A stretch of 64,000 nucleotides of DNA from Legionella steigerwaltii (GCF_001468065.1 NZ_LNYZ01000025.1:17177-81176); one strand, 5' to 3'; positions 27,318 to 36,564 are shown, numbered from the stretch's first letter. Made by a program: numbers and translations. Notes: generated by a model from the letters alone, not told the origin.

Positions 27318-28148
27318 TTAAAACCAGATTCCTTCATAGACAAAAACAGCTGGGCCAGTTAGGACTATAGGTTCGTTCAATGCTGGCCAGTCAATAAATA
27401 AATCACCACCAGGTAATGTAACTTTTATTTGTTCAGCCAGTTGATGATATAAACGCCCAATAGCAGCAGCTGCAACAGCACCGCTTCCACATGCTTGTGT
27501 TTCGCCGCAACCGCGTTCATAGACTCGTAACTTGATAAAGTTTGGATTCATAATTTGCATAAATCCAACATTTACCTGGGCGGGAAAACGAGGATGTGAG
27601 CTGATTTCCCTTCCTAAGGTATGGACCGGGGCTTTATCTGTATTTTCTACCACCAATACTGCGTGCGGATTGCCAACACTTAAGGCATGGAAGTGAACCG
27701 TTTTGTTCTGTTCAAGTTCCAAAGAATATTCGACAGATTGTTGATCCGCTATGAACGGAATATCGGATGGGGATAATTGGGGAATTCCCATATCGACACT
27801 AACACTGGAGTCTGAATTGATGTGTAAATTCATTTGTGTGGTACGAGTTGCCACGGTTAAGTGATTTTTATCAGTTAATCCGTAGTATTTTGCAAATAAG
27901 GCAAGGCAACGGGCTCCATTGCCACACTGACCTACTTCCTGACCATCAGCATTAAAAATCCGATAATTAAAGTCAATACCATCTTGCACGCTGGGCTCAA
28001 TAAGCAAGCATTGGTCAAAACCAATACCAGTATGGCGTTGCGCCATGGTAATTATTTGCTGGGGACTGAGATTGATCTGCTGATTAACCCCATCAATCAC
28101 CATGAAATCATTACCTAGGCCATGCATTTTGGTAAATTTAATTTTCAT
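27318..28148 (-). CDS. dapF: Diaminopimelate epimerase
   Basis: 276 residues, standard length. The two catalytic cysteines are Cys75 in CGNGARC and Cys220 in GETQACGSG. It converts LL- to meso-diaminopimelate for peptidoglycan and lysine synthesis in the cytoplasm. The start MKIKFTKMHGLGNDF is the family N-terminus. The lptM gene lies 26 nt upstream on the same strand, the usual gammaproteobacterial pairing. Confidence 0.97.
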   Translation of the reverse strand: MKIKFTKMHGLGNDFMVIDGVNQQINLSPQQIITMAQRHTGIGFDQCLLIEPSVQDGIDFNYRIFNADGQEVGQCGNGARCLALFAKYYGLTDKNHLTVATRTTQMNLHINSDSSVSVDMGIPQLSPSDIPFIADQQSVEYSLELEQNKTVHFHALSVGNPHAVLVVENTDKAPVHTLGREISSHPRFPAQVNVGFMQIMNPNFIKLRVYERGCGETQACGSGAVAAAAIGRLYHQLAEQIKVTLPGGDLFIDWPALNEPIVLTGPAVFVYEGIWF

Positions 28149-28174
28149 AATTTGCCTTTTATATCGAACTTGCG

Positions 28175-28288
28175 TTACTTACTTGGGGCATTTTTTGTTG
28201 ATTCCGGCAAATAAAGAGGTCCTTTTTGCCCACAACTTACTAAGAGTATGGCAATGCAAACCATAAATAAAAAGTAAATTTGTTTCAT
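28175..28288 (-). CDS. lptM: LptM-like small lipoprotein
   Basis: 37 residues. A hydrophobic signal segment ends in the lipobox LVSC, followed by GQKGPLYLP, the hallmark of the short LptM/YifL lipoproteins that are encoded just before dapF and help mature the LptD-LptE complex in E. coli. The ATG at 28288 lacks a strong ribosome site. Identification rests on the motif and the dapF neighbour. Confidence 0.85.
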   Translation of the reverse strand: MKQIYFLFMVCIAILLVSCGQKGPLYLPESTKNAPSK

Positions 28289-28422
28289 TAGACATAGTAA
28301 TTAAAAGTTTAGAACGGTAACTATCCATTTATTTATGTAAAAATTCAAGTAATAGATCATGTTTCTGATGGTAGCCTATAATGAAGGAGTAGCTATAACT
28401 TTTTTATTGTTCCTAGTCCTGG

Positions 28423-31371
28423 TCACATTACCTCAGGTGATGGCGATTTGATATTAGCCTCTTCATCCTCATTTACAACTTCATCTTTAACGGCATCAGC
28501 AAATGGCACACCAGCAGCTGCCCTGTGTCGGTTCAATGAAGATACCGCATTTTGTCCCGAAGATTGCCAAAAATAACATGATTTTACAGAAGAAAGGCCT
28601 ACGTTAGTATAAATTGCAAGTACAATTAATCCAGGAAAGATAAACGATAAAAGAATTCCTGCGGCAATTACTGCATTTCTGCGATACCGCACCAAATCAG
28701 GATCATCATGTGCAATGAAGTTCTCTTCATACTTATCCAGCTGGGTATAAAAGGTGCGCAAACGCATTTTAGGGTGTGGTATTTGTTCACTATTTCGTAA
28801 AATATTATACAATTCGGTAGCTTTGTCGATTTTGGATTGGATTCTAGCATCCTTTTGTTTTGTCTTTTCATCTTGTTCCAATCCTTTAGCTTTAATGGAT
28901 AACTGTGAACGAAGTGATGTCAAATATTCTTCTGTTAATGGAATAAGTTTTTTATTAATAAGCAATAAATATTCTGCCTCTTTGTCATCATTCATTGCCG
29001 CATGATATTCGGTTTTTTTAGCTTTTTCTTCTTCTAATGAAGCGTTGACTTCTTCATTTTGCCGGTCTTTTGTCCTTAATTGTTCTTCCATCCTTCGGGA
29101 AAGTGCATTTAATTGCTCTTTTTCTTGTTTAAGCCTATCAATTACACCGTATTTATTAATGGCATGCCGTTCGACCGCCTCTTTGAAGGTTCCTTTTTCG
29201 GCGAGGGCAGGCAAAGCATTGGGCCTGTCTCGATAAAATTTTTGTGCTGCAACATCGATTAATGCCTCAGCTTTTTTCCTAAGGAACAGCTCATGTTTGT
29301 TGAACACCGCTTCTTCAGTTATAAACTGCCGACCCAATGCTGCAGTATCATTAATAAAGACTTCAATTTGATGATACAGTTTTTCAAATTCATTAAAAGA
29401 ACTACCATAAAGTTCCTCAAATCGTTCTGTGAGTTGGTCAACTAAATTTTTTTCAGTTACACTTTTAGGTAGTTTTTCCTGCAATTGTTGGCAAATGTAT
29501 TCTATTTTTATTCTTATTGGATAATTTGCTAATTCAGCGAAAGCGGGACTTTCAAAGATCCTAACAATTTCAGGATTAATTTCTAAACCTGAGTAACTTT
29601 CATCTTTATTAATCTGAGTTAATAAGCTATTAAAATAGACTTTCAGGTTTGTATCAGTTGGTGTTCGAAGACGATTAAATTCTTCTTCTATGTTTGCATG
29701 TTGTTGATCAACGGTTTGAATAATTCCTTTTAGACTCATATCGATGAGTGATGCCACAAATTCTTTTATGGTTTGATTGTCTATTTTTTTTAGTTCTTCA
29801 AACTCTGTAAAAAGACCAATGATGGCAGCAAAAAGTTCTTCTTTTTCTTTTTGTTTGTGTTCTGCACTCCAGTCATCCATTAGATATTGTTGGCTTACTC
29901 TTTGAATTAATGTACCAAAAGAGTTCAAGACATCTTTACGTGCATTTTCACTATCAAGTATTGCTGCTGGAGCAATTGGATGTTCTACAACAGAAGATGA
30001 AAGATTCGTAATTACTTTTATGTTTTTAGATAATACAGCTTGTGCTGATTTGATTAGTTCTACTAAAGTTCGCTCTTTATGTGAATCAACTTTAAGTATT
30101 TTGAAGAAATACTCCTTCATTAATACGCTGTGCTCTTCATTAACATAGCCCGTGCTTTTAGGGAAGTTCTCGGTTAAAAAACCATATTTATGATTAGTGC
30201 GTAGCACTTTTCTTTGAGGCGCTACCCCCATCAGTGGGTAATGAGTCGCATTGAATGCTTCATAGGCTGCTCTATTTGCATAAATTTTGTCATAGAGCTT
30301 GCGGAATATGGCTGGAAAATCAAATTGTTCTACATCAAAGCCATCGCCTCTCATTTCCTCCAGAAAGGTGATGTATTTTCCACCCAAGCCAGTGGGTTCA
30401 TGAAAAATTTCTTTAGCATCTTTAAATGCAACTCCATGTGACGATAAAAATTTAAGTAATTTAAAAATCATTAATTTTTGTACGTGGGTCGCTTTAGTTT
30501 TCTCAGGGGAAACGACAACACTTTTCTGTGATGCATTATTTCCAGCAGAGCCCGTGCCATGGTGCCCTGGAAGGGTATTTCGAACTACTCTTTGTTCTGC
30601 TGGATTTGAAGCCTCAACGTAGATTGGTGTAAAACCCCAATCCGAACGTTCATTTTCGTAATAGGTAAATTCAGCATATTTAACAATAGGTGGAAGAGTA
30701 AAAAATCTTTGGTCGTACCACGTTACTGGCCAACAATCCCCGGGGACTGGGTCAATGATAAAAAGATTCATTGACGCCTTGGCCAAATTGCTTTTTAGTG
30801 CACCAAACCATTGTTGTTTTTCTGGAGTTGATTGAGGTAATTGGGTTAATAGGGGTTTAATAATGTCAGGTGTATTGTTAAAGGGTTTGCTATTTTTTCT
30901 ATTTGTTTGTTGTTTTGTAAGTTCTTGTATTAACTGCTCGAAATTTTCACAAGAATTAATCGAGTCTTTTATCGCATTGAGTTCATGAGCAATCAGGATG
31001 GATTCAACTCCTCCTCTACTGTGTGCAATATCATTAAGTTCAGTTTGCCCCCGAACAATTGCATTTAAAGCGATACCTAACCCAATCCCAATTTTGTCAC
31101 CAACATTGGTTCCGTCCGTTTTGGGGCCATTAACAACAGCGACATCTGAAGATTGATAAGGAACGGGCTGTTTGTGATTAATCACAGGATTTTCTGTTTT
31201 AATCAATGTAGAAACAAGACTCAGAGTTTCACCCTTGGGATAATCCTCTATTTTTAAAGGTGGTTTTTTGTCCTTGTTTTTTATGGCTTTTAGCGTAGGG
31301 GTATAGACTGTGTCTGTCCCCAACATCGTAAGAGTAAATGACTTGGATTCTACTTTATTAAACATATTCAT
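28423..31371 (-). CDS. Very large protein with lipase-like nucleophile elbow, candidate effector
   Basis: 982 residues from the ATG at 31371; the frame stays open to 31398. The N-terminal part begins FTLTMLGTDTVYTPT and contains DIAHSRGGVES, a nucleophile-elbow pattern with Ser118, and later PGHHGTGSAGN, which could supply a histidine; an alpha/beta-hydrolase domain is possible. The middle is helical with predicted coiled coil (about 740-860). A hydrophobic segment near residues 895-920 (IAAGILLSFIFPGLIVLAIY) could insert into a membrane. The tail is acidic (NEDEEANIK). No family was named with certainty. Effector status is inference. Confidence 0.72.
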   Translation of the reverse strand: MNMFNKVESKSFTLTMLGTDTVYTPTLKAIKNKDKKPPLKIEDYPKGETLSLVSTLIKTENPVINHKQPVPYQSSDVAVVNGPKTDGTNVGDKIGIGLGIALNAIVRGQTELNDIAHSRGGVESILIAHELNAIKDSINSCENFEQLIQELTKQQTNRKNSKPFNNTPDIIKPLLTQLPQSTPEKQQWFGALKSNLAKASMNLFIIDPVPGDCWPVTWYDQRFFTLPPIVKYAEFTYYENERSDWGFTPIYVEASNPAEQRVVRNTLPGHHGTGSAGNNASQKSVVVSPEKTKATHVQKLMIFKLLKFLSSHGVAFKDAKEIFHEPTGLGGKYITFLEEMRGDGFDVEQFDFPAIFRKLYDKIYANRAAYEAFNATHYPLMGVAPQRKVLRTNHKYGFLTENFPKSTGYVNEEHSVLMKEYFFKILKVDSHKERTLVELIKSAQAVLSKNIKVITNLSSSVVEHPIAPAAILDSENARKDVLNSFGTLIQRVSQQYLMDDWSAEHKQKEKEELFAAIIGLFTEFEELKKIDNQTIKEFVASLIDMSLKGIIQTVDQQHANIEEEFNRLRTPTDTNLKVYFNSLLTQINKDESYSGLEINPEIVRIFESPAFAELANYPIRIKIEYICQQLQEKLPKSVTEKNLVDQLTERFEELYGSSFNEFEKLYHQIEVFINDTAALGRQFITEEAVFNKHELFLRKKAEALIDVAAQKFYRDRPNALPALAEKGTFKEAVERHAINKYGVIDRLKQEKEQLNALSRRMEEQLRTKDRQNEEVNASLEEEKAKKTEYHAAMNDDKEAEYLLLINKKLIPLTEEYLTSLRSQLSIKAKGLEQDEKTKQKDARIQSKIDKATELYNILRNSEQIPHPKMRLRTFYTQLDKYEENFIAHDDPDLVRYRRNAVIAAGILLSFIFPGLIVLAIYTNVGLSSVKSCYFWQSSGQNAVSSLNRHRAAAGVPFADAVKDEVVNEDEEANIKSPSPEVM

Positions 31372-31584
31372 GACACTTATTGACCCATAGTAGCGCACTA
31401 TAATGCATGTTGGCTAATAATAAAATACTTTAGATGGTGCTTTTGTTTCATAATGATTCAATCTGCGCTATTTTATTTGTTTTTTTTGGTAATTTAGATT
31501 CTATAAAATATCAAGAAGGTATCGCTTGCACTGTGTTAATGCATTAGCGATAATTTCTCTTTTTTGTCTGTGAGGGGATTTGTT

Positions 31585-32241
31585 TTGAATGTATTTATAA
31601 ATGAGTCACAGGCTCAAGCCCAGGCATGCGTTATTTGGATGCATGGATTAGGCGCTGATGCTTCCGATATGATGGGGTTAGTCGATCAGTTAACGGTGAG
31701 TGATGTGGCGTTACGTCATGTGTTTATTAATGCTCCCCAGCGTCCAGTGACCCTGAATGGCGGAATGATCATGCCCGCTTGGTATGATATTGTGGGCATG
31801 AAATTAATCGATAGAGAAGATAAAGAAGGCATTGAGCAATCCGAATTACTGATTCGTAAAGTCATGGATGAACAATTAAATGATGGTTTTACGTACGAGC
31901 AGATTTTTTTAGCAGGATTTTCGCAAGGCGGCGCTATGGCATTACATACTGCGCTCCATACAACGGCTCGCCTGGCAGGAGTTATTTCTTTGTCTGCTTA
32001 TTTGCCTTTAGCAGCACATACCAGACCAACGCTGGATAAGAGCACTCCCTTTTTTATGGGGGCAGGACAATTTGACCCTCTTGTTTTATCTCAATGGACT
32101 GAGTCAAGTAAAGATTGGTTATTGAATAAAGGATACGAACATATTTCTTATTCTAAGTATCCAATGGAACATTCAATTTGTTTTGAAGAAATTAAAGATC
32201 TGAGTCTTTGGTTAAGAAATACAATTCGCGGAGAAGCATAA
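31585..32241 (+). CDS. Carboxylesterase/phospholipase of the alpha/beta-hydrolase fold
   Basis: 218 residues from a TTG at 31585, chosen because GAGGGGA (31572-31578) lies 6 nt before it; a TTG at 31564 is also in frame. The catalytic triad is Ser113 in GFSQGG, Asp164 in GQFDPL and His196 in PMEHSI, with the family oxyanion region MHGLGADASD. This is the cytosolic carboxylesterase family related to acyl-protein thioesterases. Its TAA overlaps the ratA ATG, so the two are coupled. Confidence 0.93.
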   Translation: MNVFINESQAQAQACVIWMHGLGADASDMMGLVDQLTVSDVALRHVFINAPQRPVTLNGGMIMPAWYDIVGMKLIDREDKEGIEQSELLIRKVMDEQLNDGFTYEQIFLAGFSQGGAMALHTALHTTARLAGVISLSAYLPLAAHTRPTLDKSTPFFMGAGQFDPLVLSQWTESSKDWLLNKGYEHISYSKYPMEHSICFEEIKDLSLWLRNTIRGEA

Positions 32242-32669
32242 TGCCCATAGTGAAAAAGTCACGAACTGTTAATTATACCTGTGAGCAAATGTTTACGCTG
32301 GTGAATGAAGTCGAGCGTTATGCGGAATTTCTACCTTATTGCGCAGAAAGTTTAGTACATCATCGAGATGAAGATGAGGTACAGGCAACTTTAGTTATTG
32401 GTGCGGCAGGTATGAGTAAATCATTTACCACACGCAACAGGCTGCAAATTAATAAAATGATAGAAATTCGTCTTGTTGATGGTCCCTTCAGTCATTTAGA
32501 GGGGTTCTGGCGCTTTGATGAGGTTGACGAGGGATGCAAGGTTTCTTTTGATTTGGAGTTTGAATTTGCAGGAAGGATGTTTTCCATGTTGCTTGGTCCA
32601 GTATTTGAACAAGTAACGGATAAGATGGTTGATTCATTTTGTGAGCGAGCTAAGACGATTTATGGTTAA
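32241..32669 (+). CDS. ratA: RatA-type START-domain protein (coenzyme Q-binding family)
   Basis: 142 residues from the ATG at 32241. The sequence (CEQMFTLVNEVERYAEFLPYC, then VDGPFSHLEGFWRF) fits the polyketide cyclase/START family that includes E. coli RatA, proposed to hinder 70S assembly, and the Coq10 proteins of respiratory quinone handling. Which function applies is not clear from sequence. It is followed by rnfH, the standard pair, with an 8-nt overlap. Confidence 0.93.
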   Translation: MPIVKKSRTVNYTCEQMFTLVNEVERYAEFLPYCAESLVHHRDEDEVQATLVIGAAGMSKSFTTRNRLQINKMIEIRLVDGPFSHLEGFWRFDEVDEGCKVSFDLEFEFAGRMFSMLLGPVFEQVTDKMVDSFCERAKTIYG

Positions 32670-32937
32670 AGTTGAACTGGTTTACGTAACCATAGAAAAG
32701 ACTACAGTTCATATAATTCTTGATCTTCAAGATGGGGCAACAGTTTTTGATGCACTCAAGGCATCTGGAATATTCAATACCCACCCAGAAACTCGAGATA
32801 TGCCTGTTGGCATTTATGCAAAGCAAGTTTCTTTGGAACATGTTTTGCAGGAAGGTGATAGGGTAGAAATATACAGGCCTTTGGTTTTGGATCCTAAAGA
32901 GAAACGGCGTCAAAAAGCAACGAGTACTCGAAGATAG
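32662..32937 (+). CDS. rnfH: RnfH-family ubiquitin-like protein (RatB)
   Basis: 91 residues from the ATG at 32662 (MVKVELVYVTIEKT). The beta-grasp pattern DGATVFDALKASGI and the C-terminal GDRVEIYRPLVLDPKEKRRQ are typical. Function in the family is unsettled. It overlaps ratA by 8 nt and is followed by a palindromic repeat. Confidence 0.92.
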   Translation: MVKVELVYVTIEKTTVHIILDLQDGATVFDALKASGIFNTHPETRDMPVGIYAKQVSLEHVLQEGDRVEIYRPLVLDPKEKRRQKATSTRR

Positions 32938-32938
32938 T

Positions 32939-33022
32939 GTAGCTTGGGTGAAGTGCAGCGTAACCCGGGTGACCTTTGATAGGGAAAAACCTGGTTACGG
33001 CTTGCGCCTTCACCCAGGCTAC
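32939..33022. repeat. Dispersed GCCTGGGTGAA-type palindromic repeat, full copy
   Basis: GTAGCTTGGGTGAAG (32939-32953) is inverted with one mismatch as CTTCACCCAGGCTAC (33008-33022); the centre holds AACCCGGGT and a second GGTTACGG. It fills the whole gap between convergent rnfH and bamE, a place where it could end transcription from both sides. Confidence 0.78.
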
Positions 33023-33042
33023 ACTACCCTAATGATCCCTGG

Positions 33043-33402
33043 TTATTCTTGATTTATATCTGGATGATTGAGTCCAGCCCCCGGTTTAAATTTGTCTCGT
33101 TCTATACGTGTTAGAGTATTGTTATGGAAATATAAGCTTAATGTGGACATGGTCATCTCTCCATGACCTCTACGCCATGTGTACGCATAGTCCCAGCGAT
33201 CATTATTAAACGTGGGGCTTAATAGACTGTTGCCCATTAATATGGCTACATCATTCTTACTCATTCCTATTTTAAGTCGATCAATTCTAGATTTGGGTAA
33301 TAAATTTCCCTGTTGGACTACTCGTCGAGACAGATCAAAGGATGCACATTGAGTCAGGGTTAAAGTAAATACGATTCCAAGTAGAAAAATTATTATTCTC
33401 AT
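33043..33402 (-). CDS. bamE: Outer membrane assembly lipoprotein BamE
   Basis: 119 residues from the ATG at 33402; an upstream ATG at 33432 gives a longer, less signal-like start. Signal peptide with lipobox LTQC, then LPKSRIDRLKIGMSKNDVAI, LMGNSLLSPTFNNDRWDYAY and the ALSLYF-like strand of the SmpA/BamE fold. It is the small accessory lipoprotein of the BAM complex that inserts outer-membrane barrels. Divergent from fur, the order common in gammaproteobacteria. Confidence 0.95.
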   Translation of the reverse strand: MRIIIFLLGIVFTLTLTQCASFDLSRRVVQQGNLLPKSRIDRLKIGMSKNDVAILMGNSLLSPTFNNDRWDYAYTWRRGHGEMTMSTLSLYFHNNTLTRIERDKFKPGAGLNHPDINQE

Positions 33403-33498
33403 TTTTTTGCCTATCGTGAAAAATTTCGCCATAATAACACGTCATTTACTGAAAGACACCTGGAAGAGAAGAGTTCATTACAGTGAAGAGGAGCATTG

Positions 33499-33918
33499 AT
33501 GGAAGAAAGCAAGCAACTTAAAAATGCTGGATTAAAAATTACGTTGCCACGTTTAAAAGTATTGCAAATATTGGAACAATCTCCCAATCATCATTTGAGC
33601 GCAGAAGGCGTTTATAAAGCCTTATTGGAAACCGGAGAAGATGTTGGCCTTGCTACCGTTTATCGTGTATTAACGCAATTTGAAGCGGCAGGATTAGTTA
33701 ATCGTCATAATTTTGAAGGGGGACATTCAGTATTTGAATTGAGCCAAGGAGCTCACCACGATCACCTCGTGTGCATCAAATGTGGCTGTGTCGAAGAATT
33801 TGTTGATGAAATCATCGAACAGAGACAAAAAACAATAGCCGAGCGCGCCAATTTTCAGATGACCGATCATGCATTAAATATTTATGGGATATGTCCGCGT
33901 TGTCATAAAGGCGGATAG
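33499..33918 (+). CDS. fur: Ferric uptake regulator Fur
   Basis: 139 residues from the ATG at 33499, with GAGGAG at 33488-33493. The winged helix includes GLKITLPRLKVLQILEQ and the recognition helix GLATVYRVLTQFEAAGLV. The dimerisation and metal domain includes HHDHLVCIKCG and the second CxxC in CPRCHKGG. It represses iron-uptake genes when loaded with Fe2+. No clear Fur box was found in the 96-nt bamE-fur gap. Confidence 0.97.
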   Translation: MEESKQLKNAGLKITLPRLKVLQILEQSPNHHLSAEGVYKALLETGEDVGLATVYRVLTQFEAAGLVNRHNFEGGHSVFELSQGAHHDHLVCIKCGCVEEFVDEIIEQRQKTIAERANFQMTDHALNIYGICPRCHKGG

Positions 33919-33923
33919 GGGCC

Positions 33924-33965
33924 GTTTACAATTCTACTATCTTGGCCAAATGGCGAATTGCAAAC
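33924..33965. repeat. Short inverted repeat sharing a module with copy C
   Basis: GTTTACAATTC (33924-33934) is inverted as GAATTGCAAAC (33955-33965) with one mismatch. Its inner part TCTACTATCTTG-CCAAA-TGGC is almost the same as the left side of the repeat at 54842-54982, as if the core had been deleted. It lies between the convergent fur and cyclase genes, a fitting place for a bidirectional terminator. Confidence 0.65.
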
Positions 33966-33986
33966 AGATCCTAACGGTATTTTTAG

Positions 33987-35396
33987 TTATTTTTCTTTCC
34001 TTCCAAGAAGAAAATAGGTATTTATCGCACCGATCCCTTTCATTTCTATCATGCCTCGTGGTTCAACAATGAATTCATCTTGAAGCATAAAAGCCATTTT
34101 TTCTGAAATATGGATTTTATTAGGGAGAGAACTTTCTTCCAATCGACTGGCTAAGTTGACCACATTACCCCATATATCATAAACAAATTTTTTATGGCCG
34201 ATTATCCCTGCGATTACCGGTCCATAAGTAATACCAATGCGCAATTCAAGCTTCATCTGATTTTCTTGATTAAAAATCAACATCTTGTCCTGAATAGCTA
34301 AAGCATAATTCGCAATGTTGATGGCATGTTTTGTTGTTTGTTCGGGAACACCTGATACAGCCATATAATTGTCGCCAATGGTTTTCACTTTTTCTACATG
34401 ATATTGTTCAGTGAGCTTATCGAGTTCGGCAAATAATCGATTTAAAAGATCAACTGTTTTTTTTGCACCTAACTGTTCTGTCATCTGCGTAAAATTAATA
34501 ATATCTGCAAACATAACACTGGCTTGGGGGAATTCATCAGCAATGCCCTCCTCTCCCATTTTCAAGCGTGAAGCAATTGATTCAGGCAGGATATTCAAGA
34601 GTAATAAATCATTTTCCTCATTGACCTTAGATAATGTTTTTAATGCATGAACAATAAAAAAGAGCATGAGTATTGTTGATAGAAATGAGAGTGTGAGTGC
34701 CAATAAAATAATCTTTGACATCTTGGCATCAATCTTTTCATTGGTAAAAAATGTTCGATCATTTACTAGGGTAAAAAATTTCTGTAAGGGCTCCATTACG
34801 CGTAATTTTGCCTTCATATAATCATTGTTAAAAAGCATTTGCTTGGCTAATTCGAGATTAGGGTGCTCGCTAATAGTGTAATTTCCAGATTTATCAGGAT
34901 ATTTTCCTTCAAGCAGATTCATTGCTTTAATTTCAATGTCGGATACTTTTTTATTGTGATTTTCTGCTTCAGTCAGCAAAGCAAATTCTTTAAGTGTAAA
35001 ATGATGTTCCAGCATAAGTGCAGCTAATGATTTTGCAGGACCATAAGATTGGGGTCGATTATTACCAATAGCCAAATCCCAATATAATTCGTCATAATTT
35101 ACGGGACGAGGAGCGGTACCATTAAGTATTGCCAAGGTTTCATTATAATAATCACGGTATTTTTTCTCGCCTGTGATCACATAAAGACGAGATAACTCAG
35201 TTAAATCATCGGAGCTCTGGCGAAGTTCATTTGCTAACTTATATAATTGATAACGTTCATTTCCATCAATAACTTCTTGAACAGCAATGTATTTTAATGC
35301 AAATAAACACAGAATCAGACTCACCAGTGTGATTGCTAAAAAAATGAAAAAATAGTTTAAAAGACGTGTATTTTTAAGATGGAACTTTTTTAGCAC
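33987..35396 (-). CDS. Membrane-bound class III adenylate cyclase
   Basis: 469 residues. Membrane segments at about 13-38 and 228-250 bracket a periplasmic helical sensor region (SSDDLTELSRLYVITGEKKY). The catalytic domain at 285-465 has metal-binding Asp298 (MFADIINFT) and Asp342 (TIGDNYM), the base-selecting Lys336 and Asp407 (YDIWGN), and the transition-state Asn414 and Arg418 (NLASR). The Lys/Asp pair favours ATP over GTP. The signal sensed is unknown. It is divergent from the metallo-hydrolase gene. Confidence 0.93.
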   Translation of the reverse strand: MLKKFHLKNTRLLNYFFIFLAITLVSLILCLFALKYIAVQEVIDGNERYQLYKLANELRQSSDDLTELSRLYVITGEKKYRDYYNETLAILNGTAPRPVNYDELYWDLAIGNNRPQSYGPAKSLAALMLEHHFTLKEFALLTEAENHNKKVSDIEIKAMNLLEGKYPDKSGNYTISEHPNLELAKQMLFNNDYMKAKLRVMEPLQKFFTLVNDRTFFTNEKIDAKMSKIILLALTLSFLSTILMLFFIVHALKTLSKVNEENDLLLLNILPESIASRLKMGEEGIADEFPQASVMFADIINFTQMTEQLGAKKTVDLLNRLFAELDKLTEQYHVEKVKTIGDNYMAVSGVPEQTTKHAINIANYALAIQDKMLIFNQENQMKLELRIGITYGPVIAGIIGHKKFVYDIWGNVVNLASRLEESSLPNKIHISEKMAFMLQDEFIVEPRGMIEMKGIGAINTYFLLGRKEK

Positions 35397-35558
35397 ATTT
35401 GGCCCATGTTCTTTGTCCGCTTACTTTGAAGGATAGCTCATTTATAATAGTTGAGCTATTTCTAATAACTAATTTTAAATGCTATTCTTTAATTAAGAAG
35501 ATAGTTGTTTTATTAAGGAATTTTAGGACGAGCCTTAACTTAGTTCAGGGATTAATTA

Positions 35559-36323
35559 ATGAAATTGTTATTTTTAGGGGCGGGGAGCGGTTTAGGAACG
35601 GATTTTGGAAATTTCCAATCAAATATGTTACTTCTAACGGATAGTGGTAAAAAGCTATTGATAGATTGTGGCACTGATATTCGTTTTTCATTGACTAAAG
35701 CCGGCTACCTTCCTCAAGATATAGATGCGGTTTATGTTAGCCATTTGCATGCTGATCATATAGGAGGCATTGAATGGTTTGCTTTTCAACGCAAATTTGT
35801 TTCTCAGAATGGATCCCCTCAATTAATTACTCATAAGCACTTAGTGAAGCCGTTATGGGAGCATAGCTTAAGTGGGGGCTTGAAAACACTTGATGAAAAA
35901 GAGGCAACGTTGAGTGATTATTTTGTGGTTCATCCAGTCAATGATGGGGAAATTTTTAATTGGGAAGGTTTCAAGTTTAGTTTAGTCCAAACAGTGCACA
36001 TTTGTTCAAATGGGAAATTAATGCCAAGCTATGGTTTGAATATTGTCTGGAAAGGAAAAACATTTTTTATCACAACTGATGCACAATTTACCCCAGATCG
36101 GTTTAAACAATATTATCGTGACGCAGCATTAATTTTTCATGATTGCGAAACATTAGATGTGCCCAGCGGAGTGCATACCCATTTTAATCAGTTAGATACA
36201 TTGGATTCCAAGATAAAAGCAAAGCTTTGGTTGTACCATTACAATGATGGGGAGTTACCTGATGCAAAATCTCATGGCTTTGCTGGTTTTGTTCGTTGTG
36301 GGCAAGAGTTTGATTTTGGGTAA
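35559..36323 (+). CDS. Metallo-beta-lactamase-fold hydrolase
   Basis: 254 residues starting MKLLFLGAGSGLGTDFGNFQ. The zinc motif HLHADH is intact, with further ligands expected in the TVHICSNG and ITTDAQF regions and His-rich VHTHFNQLD and LYHYNDG. The layout resembles the RNase Z/PhnP/cyclic-nucleotide phosphodiesterase side of the superfamily. Facing an adenylate cyclase, it could be a cAMP phosphodiesterase, but this is inference from position only. Confidence 0.82.
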   Translation: MKLLFLGAGSGLGTDFGNFQSNMLLLTDSGKKLLIDCGTDIRFSLTKAGYLPQDIDAVYVSHLHADHIGGIEWFAFQRKFVSQNGSPQLITHKHLVKPLWEHSLSGGLKTLDEKEATLSDYFVVHPVNDGEIFNWEGFKFSLVQTVHICSNGKLMPSYGLNIVWKGKTFFITTDAQFTPDRFKQYYRDAALIFHDCETLDVPSGVHTHFNQLDTLDSKIKAKLWLYHYNDGELPDAKSHGFAGFVRCGQEFDFG

Positions 36324-36484
36324 AAATAATTCAGTCAGGCTGTAAATCAATTGAAAACTCATCGAGTCATTGATTCAAAAATCGTAGTATCGCAAAAATC
36401 ATCCTTTAAGATGAAGATTCTGATTTAATTATTGGGAATTTCTTTTTAAAGTGCTTAGCAGATTGTGTGCGAACAAATGTTAGA

Positions 36485-36498
36485 AAAACTCGAGTTTT
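36485..36498. promoter_or_regulatory. Perfect 14-bp palindrome upstream of the RND pump
   Basis: AAAACTCGAGTTTT is a perfect dyad lying just before the -35/-10 region of the RND operon. This is a good place for a repressor or activator site. No regulator gene is adjacent, so the binding protein is unknown. Confidence 0.45.
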
Positions 36499-36502
36499 AT
36501 TC

Positions 36503-36532
36503 TTAAAGTTTAATGGATTTCATTGATATAAT
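36503..36532 (+). promoter_or_regulatory. Extended -10 promoter of the RND operon
   Basis: TTGATATAAT with TATAAT at 36527-36532 gives a TGn extended -10, about 33 nt before the permease ATG. TTAAAG at 36503-36508 is a weak -35 with 18-nt spacing. It is the only promoter-like sequence noted in the 241-nt gap. Confidence 0.5.
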
Positions 36533-36564
36533 GATCTACTTTTCGAATCGGGATATGGATATTT

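Noticed and set aside
35399-35644. Plus-strand 81-codon open frame upstream of the metallo-hydrolase
   Set aside because: It overlaps the real start of the metallo-hydrolase in another frame and has no recognisable features.
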